Below are positions 53,808 to 64,000 of a DNA stretch of 64,000 nucleotides, in pieces; the first letter of the stretch is position 1; each line of letters begins with the position of its first letter. The position numbers and the translations under genes are program-made. The notes beneath the pieces were generated by a model, which worked only from the letters and a program-made list of their open reading frames with translations, had not been told where the DNA came from and did no database searches. The stretch is taken from assembly GCA_015143295.1 (NCBI GenBank), contig CM026574.1:13642938-13706937 (forward strand). Reading direction: 5' to 3'. The stretch is from Tetracentron sinense. Taxonomy: Eukaryota > Streptophyta > Magnoliopsida > Trochodendrales > Trochodendraceae.

Positions 53808-54768
53808 CAAAAATTTAAAATAGACTCCGACTTTTCAAACTTATTTTCTTAGGCTTCGACAAATGCCAACATCTCACACGTGACTTGTTTAAACCTAAAT
53901 GGCTGCAAATGCCCTTATCTCTTTGCAAGAGAGAAGCCTTGTTCTCTCCATTCCAGTTCTTTCTACGAAAACAAGAGAAAGAGCCTCGTGTTTTTGAAAA
54001 TTGGTCCCTCACTTACTCGTTCCGCTTATTTGATTGTATATGTTTCCATTTATATACATTATCATCTTTCTTTATAATATTTTCTTCTTTCTTAGGCTTT
54101 ATGTCGTTATTTTGCTATTTGAAGCCATACCAATCTTCTTTGTTCTTGTCTTTTTCAATTTAGGAAATTTTTCTTATATTGATTTCGTTAAATTTATTAC
54201 TCTGATCTTCCTTTTGTACTAATGGAGATTTCTGTATGTTCATTACATTATGTCACTGCTATTTTAATTTACGGTATCGATATATCCACATAGCACGTCG
54301 ATCTATCAATAATGAATTTAGATTGTACGTGGTCTATAGATCAACATGACATTACTTTATGTTGATCTCTAACAGTTACTTATTCTCCTTCAGCCAATAA
54401 TTCGTATCGATATGGCATGTCAATAGATCTATACTGTAAATTAAAATAACAGTATAGGAATTGAATGAAAATGGCTCAAGTTACATTAATACTAAAGGGA
54501 AAACAAAGTAATAAATTTAACAAAATCAATATAGGAAAAATCTCTTGCATAATGAAAAAAATCTAAGAACAAAGAAAAGATTGGAATATATTCAAACTCT
54601 AAACGACGACATAAAGCTTATAAACAAAGAGAACAGTGACTTCCTCTTGCACGGAAACAAGGACATTTTCGTCCATTTGGTGTTAACATCCACATGTGTG
54701 TGGTATTCACATGTGCCAAAGCCTAAAAAAATAAACTGAGAAAGTGAGCCTATTTTGGAAATTTTGTA
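53808..54768. mobile_element. ~960-bp foldback element with long diverged arms
   Basis: The left arm (about 53808-54300) and right arm (about 54390-54768) are inverted. Matching blocks include TTTTTTTAGGCTTTGGC against TTTTCTTAGGCTTCGAC, TTTAAATTTA-like stretches, CTTGTTTCCGTGCAAGAGG against CTTATCTCTTTGCAAGAGAG, CCAATCTTCTTTGTTCTTG, GATTTCGTTAAATTTATTAC, and GCTATTTTAATTTACGGTA against TGTTATTTTAATTTACAGTA. Short frames on either strand are mirror images of each other. The superfamily is unknown. Confidence 0.75.
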
Positions 54769-55353
54769 AAAGCACTCTGTAATCCACTGTTGTGGAGTCA
54801 TCACGGTGATGCCAAGTTTAGAGTCTTGGGACGCATATACTGTCAAACTCATATCAATATTCAGTTTTATCTGCATGAACCAAGCCACCGATGGTTCAGT
54901 CAATTAAACAATAACAAAAGGTTAAAAAGGCCATTTTACATCCATATTATAAAATGATTAGATGGCCTCAAAGACTTTTGCTAACAAGCCACCCAATCAA
55001 ATCTCAACACTAAGGAAAGAAGAAATTAGATATTTCTACCATAGTCCGTTAATTATTATTTTTTATTTTTATCACTAAACAATGCAATATATTAAACAAA
55101 GTAATAAATTTCTCGTTGCCATGTGTTGCTTTCTAATTAGAAGTCCTTTAGCAAACTGCGCATGCCTGTCAATTATAATTTTTCTTCTTAGATAAGCCGA
55201 CTTGGATAACCTTCTTCAGCATCTAACAATTTGACGGGATGGTGCCACCTCTTTCTAATGGGACAAGTTCAAAATATTACGATACCGACCTTTCTCCGCC
55301 TAAATATTGTCAAACTATCCAAAGTTTATAATTGTTTTCTCCTATTTGATTAA
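54769..55353. other. Intergenic, nothing recognised
   Basis: A/T-rich sequence between the foldback and hAT-like elements. No gene or repeat was found. Confidence 0.5.
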
Positions 55354-56253
55354 GGGTGCTGCTACGAGCATACTAATATTTATTGATTAGGCACTATAAA
55401 AAAATAAAAGACAACTTTCGTTTTTTTTCAGAGAATATCTTGTCTAAGAACACTCATATTCCTAAATCCTATTCTAAAAACTTATTTTTCTTATAAGAAC
55501 GAACCACAAAATTCTACTTACCTTACTTTTAGAGAGCCGATAAATTGTAGAAACACAAACTAATATGTTTTTTCTCATCTTAATAACATTGAATTTTAAG
55601 TTATTCATTGTTCTTCAGTCTTCATTTATCTCTATGTATGATCTTTTTAGGTCGATTACACAAACTAGTGTAAGTTTTTCCTCTACACTATTTCAACATT
55701 TAGGTGTAGTTTGGTAACACTAATCTAATAAGCTATAAATAGGTAGAGATTATTTGAAAATTGTACTTAGTTGCACTTTAGATTGTTAAGTTAAGATTAA
55801 TTGCATGTCTACATCTTTTTGAAGTAGGCGTTTTACCTCTTATTTAAAAAGTTGTTATCTAGAGTCCAACTAAGCACAATTTTTAAATAATTTCTACATA
55901 TTTAGAACTTATTAGATTAGTGTTACCAAACTCCACCTTAGTTTCTTATAATCTTTTGTTGCAAACTTTTTAACCCACACAAATAGGGGTGCAAGTTGCA
56001 ATATATAAAAAATAGGTCTTATTCATTTGATACCAATTTATTAGACATTTAGTTAGGTTTGAGTCCACAAAAGAGTAATGAATTATCATGTTTTACAGTT
56101 TTAAGTTTAAAATGATGTATAATTAGAAATTTATAAATATTTTTTTATCTCTTGGTGTGCTCGTAGAATTTGTTATATTTTAATAGTGTACAGTTGGTAA
56201 GTGATATATTTGGTGTCCAAACAGTAAATATTAGTGTGGTCGTAGCAACACCC
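55354..56253. mobile_element. hAT-like non-autonomous element (900 bp, includes a nested MITE)
   Basis: Ends GGGTGCTGCTACGAGCATAC and the complement of GGGTGTTGCTACGACCACAC share ~29 bp inward through ACTAATATTTA. TTGATTAA flanks it exactly on both sides (55346-55353, 56254-56261), an 8-bp duplication as for hAT elements. It has no transposase. The Tourist-like MITE at 55703 is inserted inside. Its right edge lies only about 250 bp upstream of the VQ coding sequence. Confidence 0.86.
55703..55937. mobile_element. Tourist-like MITE (235 bp), TTA duplication
   Basis: The left end GGTGTAGTTTGGTAACAC and right end (GGTGGAGTTTGGTAACAC on minus) pair for about 80 bp. TTA flanks both sides (55700-55702, 55938-55940). 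The ends and 3-bp TTA duplication fit the PIF/Harbinger (Tourist) group. It is nested in the hAT-like element. Confidence 0.88.
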
Positions 56254-56393
56254 TTGATTAAACTTAGGTTTCCACTAGGCTAGGGAGTGCTATCCTCACT
56301 CTTCCCTTTATTGTGCTCCCCTTTTGTGGGCCCAACCACCAAAATAGTTGCCCTCCTGCCCAGAAAAGGGGAGAGTGGACTAGCAAAATCCTT

Positions 56394-56402
56394 TTTATAT
56401 TC
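56394..56402 (+). promoter_or_regulatory. Candidate TATA box of the VQ gene
   Basis: TTTATATTC lies about 105 bp upstream of the VQ start codon in a short promoter bounded by the hAT-like element at 56253. Another A/T-rich site is not obvious in this interval. Confidence 0.45.
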
Positions 56403-56506
56403 ATTTCAGCTCTTTTATTCATAGGTTTGGTATACGAATGCCTTGGTTACAATCTTCAACATCTCCTTGTTCTCTCATCTCTCTAATCTATCACAAGTTC
56501 AGCATC

Positions 56507-57175
56507 ATGGAATCGCCGGAATTCCCAACCACCAATCCACCTCCGAGGAGAGAGCTCCAGGGCCCTCGTCCGGCACCACTCAAAGTTCAAAAAGCCTCAC
56601 ACAAGATCAAGAAGCCGCCCATTGCACCGTCTCAATCAACTCAATATCGGCCTCCTGTCATAATCTACACCGTCTCTCCAAAGGTAATTCACACAAACGC
56701 TAGCGATTTCATGACACTAGTGCAACGTCTCACCGGCTCATCTTCTTCTTCATCGTCATCTTCATCTTCAATTACTTCATCATCTTCTTATATTCATAAT
56801 AGTGGTGCAATTTCACCAACAGCAAGCTTCGCTACCATCAAAAGGACTAACCCCTTAGAAGGGGAGAAGTCGCGAACTAGTGATTTGGGTATTGTCGGAG
56901 GACTAGATGTGGGTGCGACTGTAGAGCAAACGGGTTCGTTCCCCGGGATCTTATCGCCTCTCCCGTCTTCCCTCCCACCCATCTCACCCAGCTTCTTTTC
57001 TCCCCCACCTAATCCAAATTCTCTTAGCTTCTTACATGATTTAAGCCCCATCTACAAGAATTATATGGAGGGTACCTTCATGCCTAGTCCCTCAACCTTC
57101 GTTTCAACTCCTATAACTTCTCCTACTCCATCTCTCGACCTCTTCAATTGTGTCAAAGAAAGAGAGGGAAATTGA
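56507..57175 (+). CDS. VQ-motif protein, MKS1-like
   Basis: VQ proteins bind WRKY transcription factors in the nucleus, and the MKS1 group is phosphorylated by MAP kinases in defence signalling. This 222-residue protein has a basic Pro-rich N-terminus, RRELQGPRPAPLKVQK (14-29) and SHKIKKPP (31-38), then VIIYTVSPKVIHT (51-63). The VQ motif FMTLVQRLTG is at 68-77, directly followed by a serine run. The rest is rich in Ser/Thr-Pro sites (for example residues 103, 150, 160, 165, 180, 194, 201, 205 and 207), as expected for MAP-kinase targets. Order and length fit Arabidopsis MKS1 (VQ21). I chose the ATG at 56507 because the frame upstream (from 56438) adds 23 residues unlike the family. No intron is needed, as usual for VQ genes. 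No frameshift or stop is present; it is the only intact-looking host gene here. Confidence 0.92.
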   Translation: MESPEFPTTNPPPRRELQGPRPAPLKVQKASHKIKKPPIAPSQSTQYRPPVIIYTVSPKVIHTNASDFMTLVQRLTGSSSSSSSSSSSITSSSSYIHNSGAISPTASFATIKRTNPLEGEKSRTSDLGIVGGLDVGATVEQTGSFPGILSPLPSSLPPISPSFFSPPPNPNSLSFLHDLSPIYKNYMEGTFMPSPSTFVSTPITSPTPSLDLFNCVKEREGN

Positions 57176-58589
57176 GTAACGAGCAGATTACTCCCTTTCT
57201 TCAATGACGGAGGTGACACAAAAGGGACAAGTCCCTCATATCTTCTTGGTAGGCCATTTGAAGTGTATTTTCACCCAAATATCTCTCATTTCTTCTTCTC
57301 CATATCTTTCTTTCTGATACCATTTTGGGTCATATACTTGTGGCTTGTACAGCATAACCCTTTCTTGTATTATTTATTGTTTTGTTTAATTTGTACAATT
57401 GTTGGAATCTTTACTGGTATTCTTGCACCCTTTTTTTTCTTGAGAAGCAGAGCCAACAAACCAAAAAGTTTATCTTGTCTTGCATTCATTTATCTATATT
57501 TGATCTTAAAAGTTAAATGGGAGTACTGGTTGTGTATGACCAGTTAAAACAAAGAAAAACATGTCATGATGGTTAATTTTGATATTACATTAATTGATAG
57601 GTACAAATAAATAATTTTCTTAAAAGGTAAAATTAGGCAAACCAATTGAAGTTGGATTAATTAAAGCAAAGTCGAGGACCACGATTATGCAGTTTTTGGA
57701 ACACAAAAAATAAATTAAATTAAAATAGAGGTTGGGTAATTTTCACCATGCAATTTATCACAAATGGGCAGTTGATATTGTTGAGAGATTAATATGTAGA
57801 AACGATTTGACAAAAAGATAAACAAGCACACACAAAAGAGAAAACACTTGTGGTTCGGCAACAACCTATCTACGTCCACGGGTCAAGAACCGTTTACTTC
57901 TTCCTTATTCAAAAAACCCTTGAGAAACCAGTATAGTATTATTATCTTCTCAAATTAAATCTCAACCCAAGCCCAAAGGCCCTTGTATACCAAACTCAAG
58001 TTACCTTCTCAACAAACCTGAAGAAGAATCTGTATCTATCTTCCCTTAAACCTTTTCCCAAGTCCTAGTGAGCTAAATCTCTTTATATTGTTTCTACATT
58101 CCATGAGAACTACTAGGGCTCTCAACGAGAGCAAACCGCTCTCCTCAGAAACCCTAAACCCTCACATTCTCATAACCATGAAACCCTAAACAACTACGCA
58201 AGTCTACTTTAGTTGTTAGATCTTTAAATTACTTTTCCAATTATGTGAGACCCATAATTTGTTTAATTATTTTAATTTACATATTTAAAGTTGTATCTAT
58301 CTTAATATATAGTATGAACTAGTATATATTTAATAGAAGGACTTTCAATTTAGAGTGAAGTCAATATTTATTATTATTATTGTGTTATATATTAAGTATA
58401 GTAATATACTATATTATCAGTCATTATAGTTTATATCCTGGTTTTTTTCTTTTTTTGGTAAGTGAACATATATTGGAAGAAAGAAACAGAAAGACAAAAA
58501 AACTGCCCAGAAAATCTCAGGATACCCCTCTATTTTCTCTCAAGATGTCAGGATTAAAGGGAAAGGCCTGACGACTACCCAAAACCGAG
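57176..58589. other. VQ 3' flank and intergenic sequence
   Basis: 57176-57550 is probably 3' untranslated sequence; the hydrophobic short frame there has no family resemblance. At about 57838-57890 a CTTGTGGTTCGGCAACAACC plus CTACGTCCACGG stretch resembles a dispersed plant intergenic repeat that I cannot name. Nothing else is recognised. Confidence 0.5.
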
Positions 58590-59035
58590 GATACATTCTC
58601 CAAGTCCCACTCCATTCTGAACCTACGGACCGCACGTTGTGCTTGACTATGAGCTGCCATGTTCCCCTATCAATGAATGAACTATAATCTCACTTGGGGC
58701 AGTAGGTTTAAAAGCAAGGAAATATCTTCGAAGATTGGACGGATCTCATGCACCAAAGCTAAGGAACCATCCTTTAACACCGAAACTAGAATCTTTGAGT
58801 CACTTTCAAGGGAAATAGGAGACCAGATCCTCCTTAAAGCCAGCTCCAGACTGGATTTAACCGCAAAAGCTTCCTTCATGAGCACCGAACTTGCGTGAAT
58901 AGTCTGAGAGCCCTCTCCACAACCACTGCTTGATGATCCCGAACCACGATGCCTATACCCGCAACACCATCTCCCCCGCAGTAAGCTCTGTCGCAATTTA
59001 TTTTCAGGTATCCAAGCTCCGGAGTCCTCCATCTA
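58590..59035 (-). pseudogene. RNase H-like (RVT_3) domain fragment of a non-LTR-type element
   Basis: On minus, one frame reads INCDRAYCGGDGVAGIGIVV plus RDHQAVVVERA; the next continues MKEAFAVKSSLELALRRIW and then ISLESDSKILVSVLKDGS. A final NMAAHSQAQRAVRRF-like segment is at about 58640. This is the order of the plant RNase H-like domain (strand with Asp, AEA helix, LESDS, then a NxxAH motif). Frameshifts separate the parts and no reverse transcriptase is adjacent. It could come from a LINE or from a domesticated RNase H-like gene; a dead fragment either way. Confidence 0.72.
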
Positions 59036-59299
59036 GCATTGGAGTTTGGAGAAACTCAAGTGGGCCATAGGGATCCGCAGGGATATAAGTAACCTTTAAA
59101 AACATTTTCTTTTCCAAACCTAAGTTTCAAAGATTTGGACAAATACCAACGGAGGTTAGAATTTTGAATTGGACTATGATTTAGAAAGCTAAACCAGGAG
59201 CATTCGTTTCGGAGGAGTTTATTCAAATTTTCCTGCTGGAAATTTCTGGTTGTTTTGTCTCTGCAAGCAAAGATAGGAATATTATGTTGGGCTTCCTTC
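59036..59299. other. Intergenic, nothing recognised
   Basis: Short stretch between the RNase H-like fragment and the presumed Copia LTR. No motif was found. Confidence 0.4.
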
Positions 59300-60015
59300 T
59301 TTATGAGTTAGGAGCCCATGTGGGTTAAGGAGAATCCACTAAAGTTTCCTCTTTTGAAAATGGGTATAGCATGGGGAGTTGTGGTGGTAGGTGGAGGTAA
59401 TTAATGGTCAATTGAGTAGGAGATTTGAGGTTTCCCCCCTATTCTCTCTTTTACGGTTTTGAGAACTCAAGAATACGAAGCCATTTTTTTTCTGCAACAA
59501 GGGATGATAAACCAGCCCATTTGATGTTTGATCTCATGCTCCTTTCTTTGGCCTATCAAGCTAAAAGTTTGATATATTGTTTCTAGCCTTGTGAGGACTC
59601 TATCCATAGGTTCGGAGTGTTATCCGGCTTGCCGATGACACCGTATTGAGGTACTTTTTCAGTCCCCACTTGGGTAAGAGATCTTTGATTTCTTGTTGAT
59701 TAAATCCATTTTATTTAGTGAAGCATTATTGTAATCCAAGTGATTATATCACTCGATGTTGGAATCCTCTAAGTTTGTCTAAAGAGAACTTGTGTAACCT
59801 CATTATTTTACTTATAGTGAAAGATTTTACCAAACTTGGTCCCGTGGTTTTTCCCTCTACATTAGAGGGTTTTCCACGTTAAAAATCAATGTTTTCTTTT
59901 TGTTGTGTTTTCTTATTTTGTGTGTGTGTGAATTGCTTGAATTGATTTTTATTCTACATAAATTGTTATACCATTATTTTGCACATAGACGGGAAAGGTG
60001 TGTGGTTTCCCATCA
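59300..60015 (+). mobile_element. 5' LTR of a Tork/Tnt1-like Copia element (left border approximate)
   Basis: The right border is CCCATCA at 60015, next to a primer-binding site. TTGGTCCCGTGGTTTTTCCC followed by AGGGTTTTCCACGTTAAAA (59837-59885) is the usual R/U5 sequence of Tork-type LTRs. The left border is not identified and 59300 is only an estimate. Confidence 0.6.
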
Positions 60016-60017
60016 AG

Positions 60018-60030
60018 TTGTATCAGAGCT
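60018..60030 (+). promoter_or_regulatory. Primer-binding site of the Tork-like element
   Basis: TTGTATCAGAGCT is an initiator-Met-type primer site (usually TTGGTATCAGAGC, one base shorter here), two bases after the LTR end. Confidence 0.8.
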
Positions 60031-60051
60031 AGGCTCTAATTATTTTGTGTG

Positions 60052-63000
60052 CAAATTATAGAGGCAAGCACAAGTCGTGTGATTAGCTTGAATGGAAGCA
60101 ATTGGATGATTTGGAAAGCCAAAATGGAAGATTTATTGTATTGCAAGGACTTGTATGGACCCGTAGAAGGTGATAAATCAAAACTGGAAAGTACAAGTGA
60201 TGATGAGTGGAAAAAGCTTGACCGGAAAGCCATTGGGTTTATTCGGCAATGGTTGGATGATAGTGTTTTTCATCACGTATCTACGGAAACATCGATAAAC
60301 TCACTTTGGAAGAAACTAGAAGGGTTGTATGAAAGAAAGACCACAAGTAACAAGCCTTTCTTTATTAGGAAGCTTGTGAATTTGAAGTATAAGGCAATTC
60401 CATTGCAGAGCATTTGAATGAAATACAGAGAATTGTGAATTAACTTACTTCTATGGAGATGGTGATAGATGATGAGTTGCAGGCCTTGTTACTACTCAGT
60501 TCTTTGCCTGACAGTTGGGAGACTTTGGTGGTGTCTCTTAGTAATTTTGCACCAGATGGGATTGTCACAATGAGCCAAGTAACAGGAAGTTTATTAAATG
60601 AAGAAACAAGAAGGAAATTTTTGGATTCTTCACATTCAAATGCACTTATTACAGAAAATAGAGAAAGAAGTAAAAGTAGAAAGCCTTTCAACCATGAGAA
60701 GTCAAGAGGAAGATCCAAGTCAAGGAAAGAAATTACTTGTTATAATTGTGGTAAACCTGGTCATTATAGAAATGAATGTCAAAAGCTTAAGAGAGACCCA
60801 AAGAAAGAAAAAGGAGAGAAGCAAGGAGATAAAGACACTAGTACAGCAGTCATAGAAGGTGACATCATCCTCTTCTTAGGGTGTGAGAAGGAATGTCTGA
60901 GTCTCACATGTCAGGATACAGATTGGGTGATTGACACAGGTGCTTCATTCCATACTACTCCTAGGAAAGAGTTCTTTACTTCTTACAGTTCAAGAGATTA
61001 TAGGGTTATAAGAATGGGAAACAGTGACATTTCTAAAATTGTAGGCATGGGTGATGTTTGCCTTGAGACCAATGTTGGTTGCAAACTGGTTCTCAAGAAT
61101 GTTCGACATGTGCCAGATCTTCGCCTAAATCTAATTTCAGCAGGGAAGTTCGATGATGGAGGCTATGACAATCACTTTGATAAAGGACAATGGAAGCTTA
61201 CCAAAGAGTCACTTGTAGTTGCAAGAGGAAACAAGTGTTGCAGTCTCTACAAGACATAGGCACAGCTATACAAGGGTGAGGTGAACACAGTAGAGAAGAA
61301 TGTAGCAACTGAGTTGTGACATAAGCGGCTTGGCCACATGAGCGAGAAGGGATTGCAAATTCTTGCCAAGAAGCAACATCTTCCAAACATGAAAGGTATG
61401 CATTTAGATCATTGTGTTCATTGCTTAGCTGGTATACAACATAGAGTTTCCTTTCATAAGAACTTACCTAGAAGAAAAACTGAAATTTTGGATCTTATTT
61501 ATTCTGATGTATGTGGTCCTATGAAAGTTAAAACCTTAGGTGGTGCTTCATATTTTGTTACTTTCATAGATGATGCTTCTAGAAAAGTTTGGGTATATGC
61601 TTTGAAAACTAAAGATCAGGTCTTTGACGTTTTCAAGAACTTTCATGCAAAGGTTGAAAGAGAAATAGGAAGACCTCTCAAGTGCATCTGTACAGAACAA
61701 TGGTAGTGAGTACATAGGACAGCTTGAGTAGTATTGTATTTGTCACGGCATCTGGCATGAGCAATCAATTCCTAAGACTCCACAACACAATAGTGTAACA
61801 GAAAGGATGAACCGCATAATAGTGGAAAGAATCAGGTGTATGCTCTCACATGTCAAGTTACCAAGATAATATTGGGGTGAAGCCATGAATACTGCCATAT
61901 ACTTGATTAATTTATCCACTTCATCTCCTTTGAATGAAGATGTAGCAGAAAGCATATGGACGGGGAGAGATGTCTTATATGAACACTTGAAAGTGTTCGG
62001 TTGCAAAGCATTTGTACATGTACCCAAAGATGAGAGGTCAAAGCTTGATGATAAGACCAGGCAATGTATTTTCTTAGGTTATGCAGATGAGAAATTTGGC
62101 TACAAGCTTTAGGACCCAGTTGAAAAGAAAGTTGTCAGAAGTAGAGATGTGGTATTCTTTGAAGATCTGACAATTGAAGACTTTGATAAGGTTGAAAAGC
62201 CACAACCTTATGTATAGGACCTCATTGATCTTGACCCAGTTCCTTCTCCCATGATACATGATAATAGAGAGGATTTCCAAGATCATGATGACATAGTTGG
62301 TGATGATGCTCCTACAGAGATTGTAGATCATGTAGATTTTCCAGAGCAAGAGGAGCATCCTCTCCCAGAACCACCAATTGACCCTCAGTTAAGAAAGTCT
62401 TCTAGACAACACAATTCATCTCAGAAGTACTCCCCATTAGAGTATGTTTTGCTTACAGATGAGGGTGAACCAGAAAATTACCAAGAAGCTCAAGAAAGTA
62501 AGCACAAGGCAGAGTAGATGAAAGCTATGCAAGAAGAGATGGATTCTTTGCATAAGAACCATACTTATGATTTGGTAAAGCTACTAAAGGGTAAAAAAAC
62601 ACTTAAGAATAAGTGGGTTTTCAAGTTGAAGACATAAGATAAAAGCTCACAACCAAGGTACAAAGCAAGTATGGTTGTGAAGGGCTTTGTTCAAAAGAAG
62701 GGCATTGACTTTGATGAGATTTTTTCACCCATAGTGAAGATGTCATCCATTCGGGTTATATTAGGATTGGCTTTAAGCATGAACCTAGAGATTGGGCAAC
62801 TAGATGTCAAAACAGCCTTCCTTCATGGTGATTTGGAAGAAGAAATATATATGGAGCAGCCAGAAGGTTTTTAAGTCAAAGACAAAGACTTAGTTTGTAA
62901 ATTAAGGAAGAGCTTATATGGGTTAAAGTAAGCCCCAAGGCAGTGGTACAAGAAGTTTGATTCCTTCTTGACAGATCATGGTTATAGCAGAACATCTTCA

Positions 63001-63066
63001 GATCATTGTGTATTCACCAAGAAGTTCTCTGATGGTGATTTTATTATTTTATTGCTTTATGTTGAT
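60052..63066 (+). pseudogene. Tork/Tnt1-like Copia gag-pol, many stops, cut in the RT active site
   Basis: In order: gag with LNGSNWMIWKAKMEDLLYC (60088 on), a frameshift near 60400, then a frame from 60453 with a CCHC knuckle CYNCGKPGHYRNEC (about 60738), and protease DWVIDTGASFHTT (60921). Next come the integrase pre-domain HKRLGHMSEKGL (about 61320), CVHCLAGIQHRVSF, integrase core LDLIYSDVCGPM (61487) and FVTFIDDASRKVWVY, and GCKAFVHVPKDERSKLDDK plus FLGYADEKFGYKL (62000-62110). The RT has MVVKGFVQKKGIDFDEIFSP (62671), LEIGQLDVKTAFLHGDLEEEIYMEQPEGF, SLYGLK and FIILLLYVD (about 63040-63066). It ends inside the YVDD motif, where an LTR is inserted. Several stops replace Trp or Gln codons, consistent with C-to-T decay. 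Confidence 0.9.
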
Positions 63067-64000
63067 TGTGAGCATGGATTTTTCTACCCACTTTCACATT
63101 TGTGGTTTGACTAAGAGTCGCCACCTATTCATTCTTAGGGATAGGTCCCGGATTGATTTGGATAAGGCAAATGGTCTATTAGAGTTAGGGTAAGCGGTTC
63201 GATTAAGTCCTGGGGAAGGTGTTAGGCACCCCAAGACCCCCATTTTGCAATGGTTACCTACTCCCTAAATTTAAGCCAAATTTAATCTCAATATTAATTA
63301 AAATGTCTAAATGTTTAATCAAATGCTAATCTAGGAAAGAAAGAAAGCTAGATGGGCTAGGGTCGAACCCGGGTTGGGTTGCCTACGTACTCACATTGGG
63401 GTGAGATCAGACCGAGCGTAGTTCTGGCACATGAGCCCGTGCCAAGGCTAAAGGTGCGTGTATGTGTGCATAAGGTGGTCAAGGGTCTAGCCTAGGGGCT
63501 AGGGTTTAGTTGACCGGGTTGGTCAAGTGCAAGGTCTAGGTCTAACCGCGGTTAGAAGGGTGTTAACCATTGTTGAGTAGGCTAACCAAGATCTAACAAG
63601 CATGTTTTTGGTCTTTTGGTATTTTTAGATTTTTTTGGTATTTTGAGATTTTATAATGTTTTTGGTATTTTGAGATTTTATATTTTTTTTTTTAGATTTT
63701 CATATAGGTGGGATTTTGGCAAACTTAACTAAAGTCAAATTTAATTTAAGAGAAAGAATAAGGAAAAGTTAGGCTAAAAGATTATATTTAGGACATAAAG
63801 AGGGGTGTGCATTGTGAATAGTAAATGGTCTATTGTCAACACCTATTTTGTTGGATTGGTGTTGATAATAAATCAAATACAAGATATGAGGCATTTTGGA
63901 TAAAGTCCTCTTTAAGTCCCTAGGTCCTTAAGTCAACATTTATCAATTCAAAATAGAACATGAAGAAAAAAGAATGAAATGAAAAAGTGACAAGTGAATA
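63067..64000 (-). mobile_element. Tat-type LTR inserted in the Copia RT (partial, runs off window)
   Basis: On minus the LTR ends GCTCACA at 63067. Inward it carries GGTGGCGACTC (complement), GTGCCTAACACCTTCC, CCTACTCCCTAAATT (complement), TACGTAGGCAACCCAACCCG, the CTAACCGCGGTTAGA palindrome (about 63543) and the ACAAAATAGGTGTTG stretch. All are shared with 32142-34565 in the same order. The left flank is TTGAT (63062-63066), so a matching TTGAT is expected beyond the window if the insertion is intact. Confidence 0.88.

Noticed and set aside
53815-54903. Several frames on both strands of the 1-kb foldback
   Set aside because: Frames on the two arms mirror each other because the arms are inverted repeats. 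None resembles a transposase.
57263-57547. Hydrophobic 94-residue frame after the VQ gene (possible membrane protein)
   Set aside because: T-rich sequence gives Phe/Leu-rich frames by chance. It has no family similarity and lies where the VQ 3' untranslated region is expected.

Overview
The window is plant nuclear DNA, from a flowering plant with a repeat-rich genome. The evidence is a VQ-motif gene, a DYW-class PPR relic, an ankyrin-PGG relic, Copia and Tat-type Gypsy retrotransposons, Helitrons and several MITE families. There are no prokaryotic features. Only one gene looks intact: an intronless VQ-motif protein gene of the MKS1 type at 56507-57175 (+). Almost everything else is transposable-element sequence or decayed gene fragments. 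The species cannot be named from the sequence alone.

Layout. 1-2.4 kb: tandem and dispersed short repeats plus a foldback element. 2.4-5.4 kb: 3' end and LTR of a decayed Copia element. 5.6-6.8 kb: CACTA-like terminal region. 7.25-7.42 kb: Mutator-like MITE with a 9-bp target duplication. 7.9-10.2 kb (-): ankyrin-PGG (ITN1/ACD6-like) pseudogene whose last exon is split by a 1,064-bp Mutator-like element with a perfect 9-bp duplication. 10.25-15.2 kb: two joined Copia remnants. 15.6-16.0 kb (-): DYW-PPR relic. 16.6-17.75 kb: three foldback elements. 18.34-20.57 kb: solo LTR of a Tat-type element (duplication GTCCA). 20.75-21.04 kb: small Helitron. 23.1-25.7 kb: tandem arrays.

26.1-50 kb is a nest of retrotransposons. 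A minus-strand Tat-type element (28.4-29.77 and 46.95-49.96 kb) holds a minus-strand Copia element (29,767-46,945). The Copia element holds a plus-strand, very young, gag-only Tat-type element with 2.4-kb LTRs (32,142-43,239) and a solo LTR (43,592-45,028, duplication ACATG). Another plus-strand Tat-type 3' end abuts the left side (26.1-28.4 kb). 51.8-54.8 kb: MITEs, two more Helitrons of the 20.75-kb family and a 1-kb foldback element. 55.35-56.25 kb: hAT-like non-autonomous element (8-bp duplication) with a Tourist-like MITE (TTA duplication) inside it, just upstream of the VQ gene. 58.6-59.0 kb (-): RNase H-like relic. 59.3-63.07 kb: Tork/Tnt1-like Copia broken by many stops and then interrupted at the RT active site by a Tat-type LTR that runs off the window.

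Functionally, the VQ protein would act as a WRKY partner and MAP-kinase substrate in defence signalling. The rest records successive insertion, LTR-LTR recombination and decay. The most notable items are the gag-only (TR-GAG-like) element with an extra leader copy after its 3' LTR, the dated MULE insertion in a coding exon, and one ~100-bp sequence module shared by foldbacks, tandem arrays and Helitrons.
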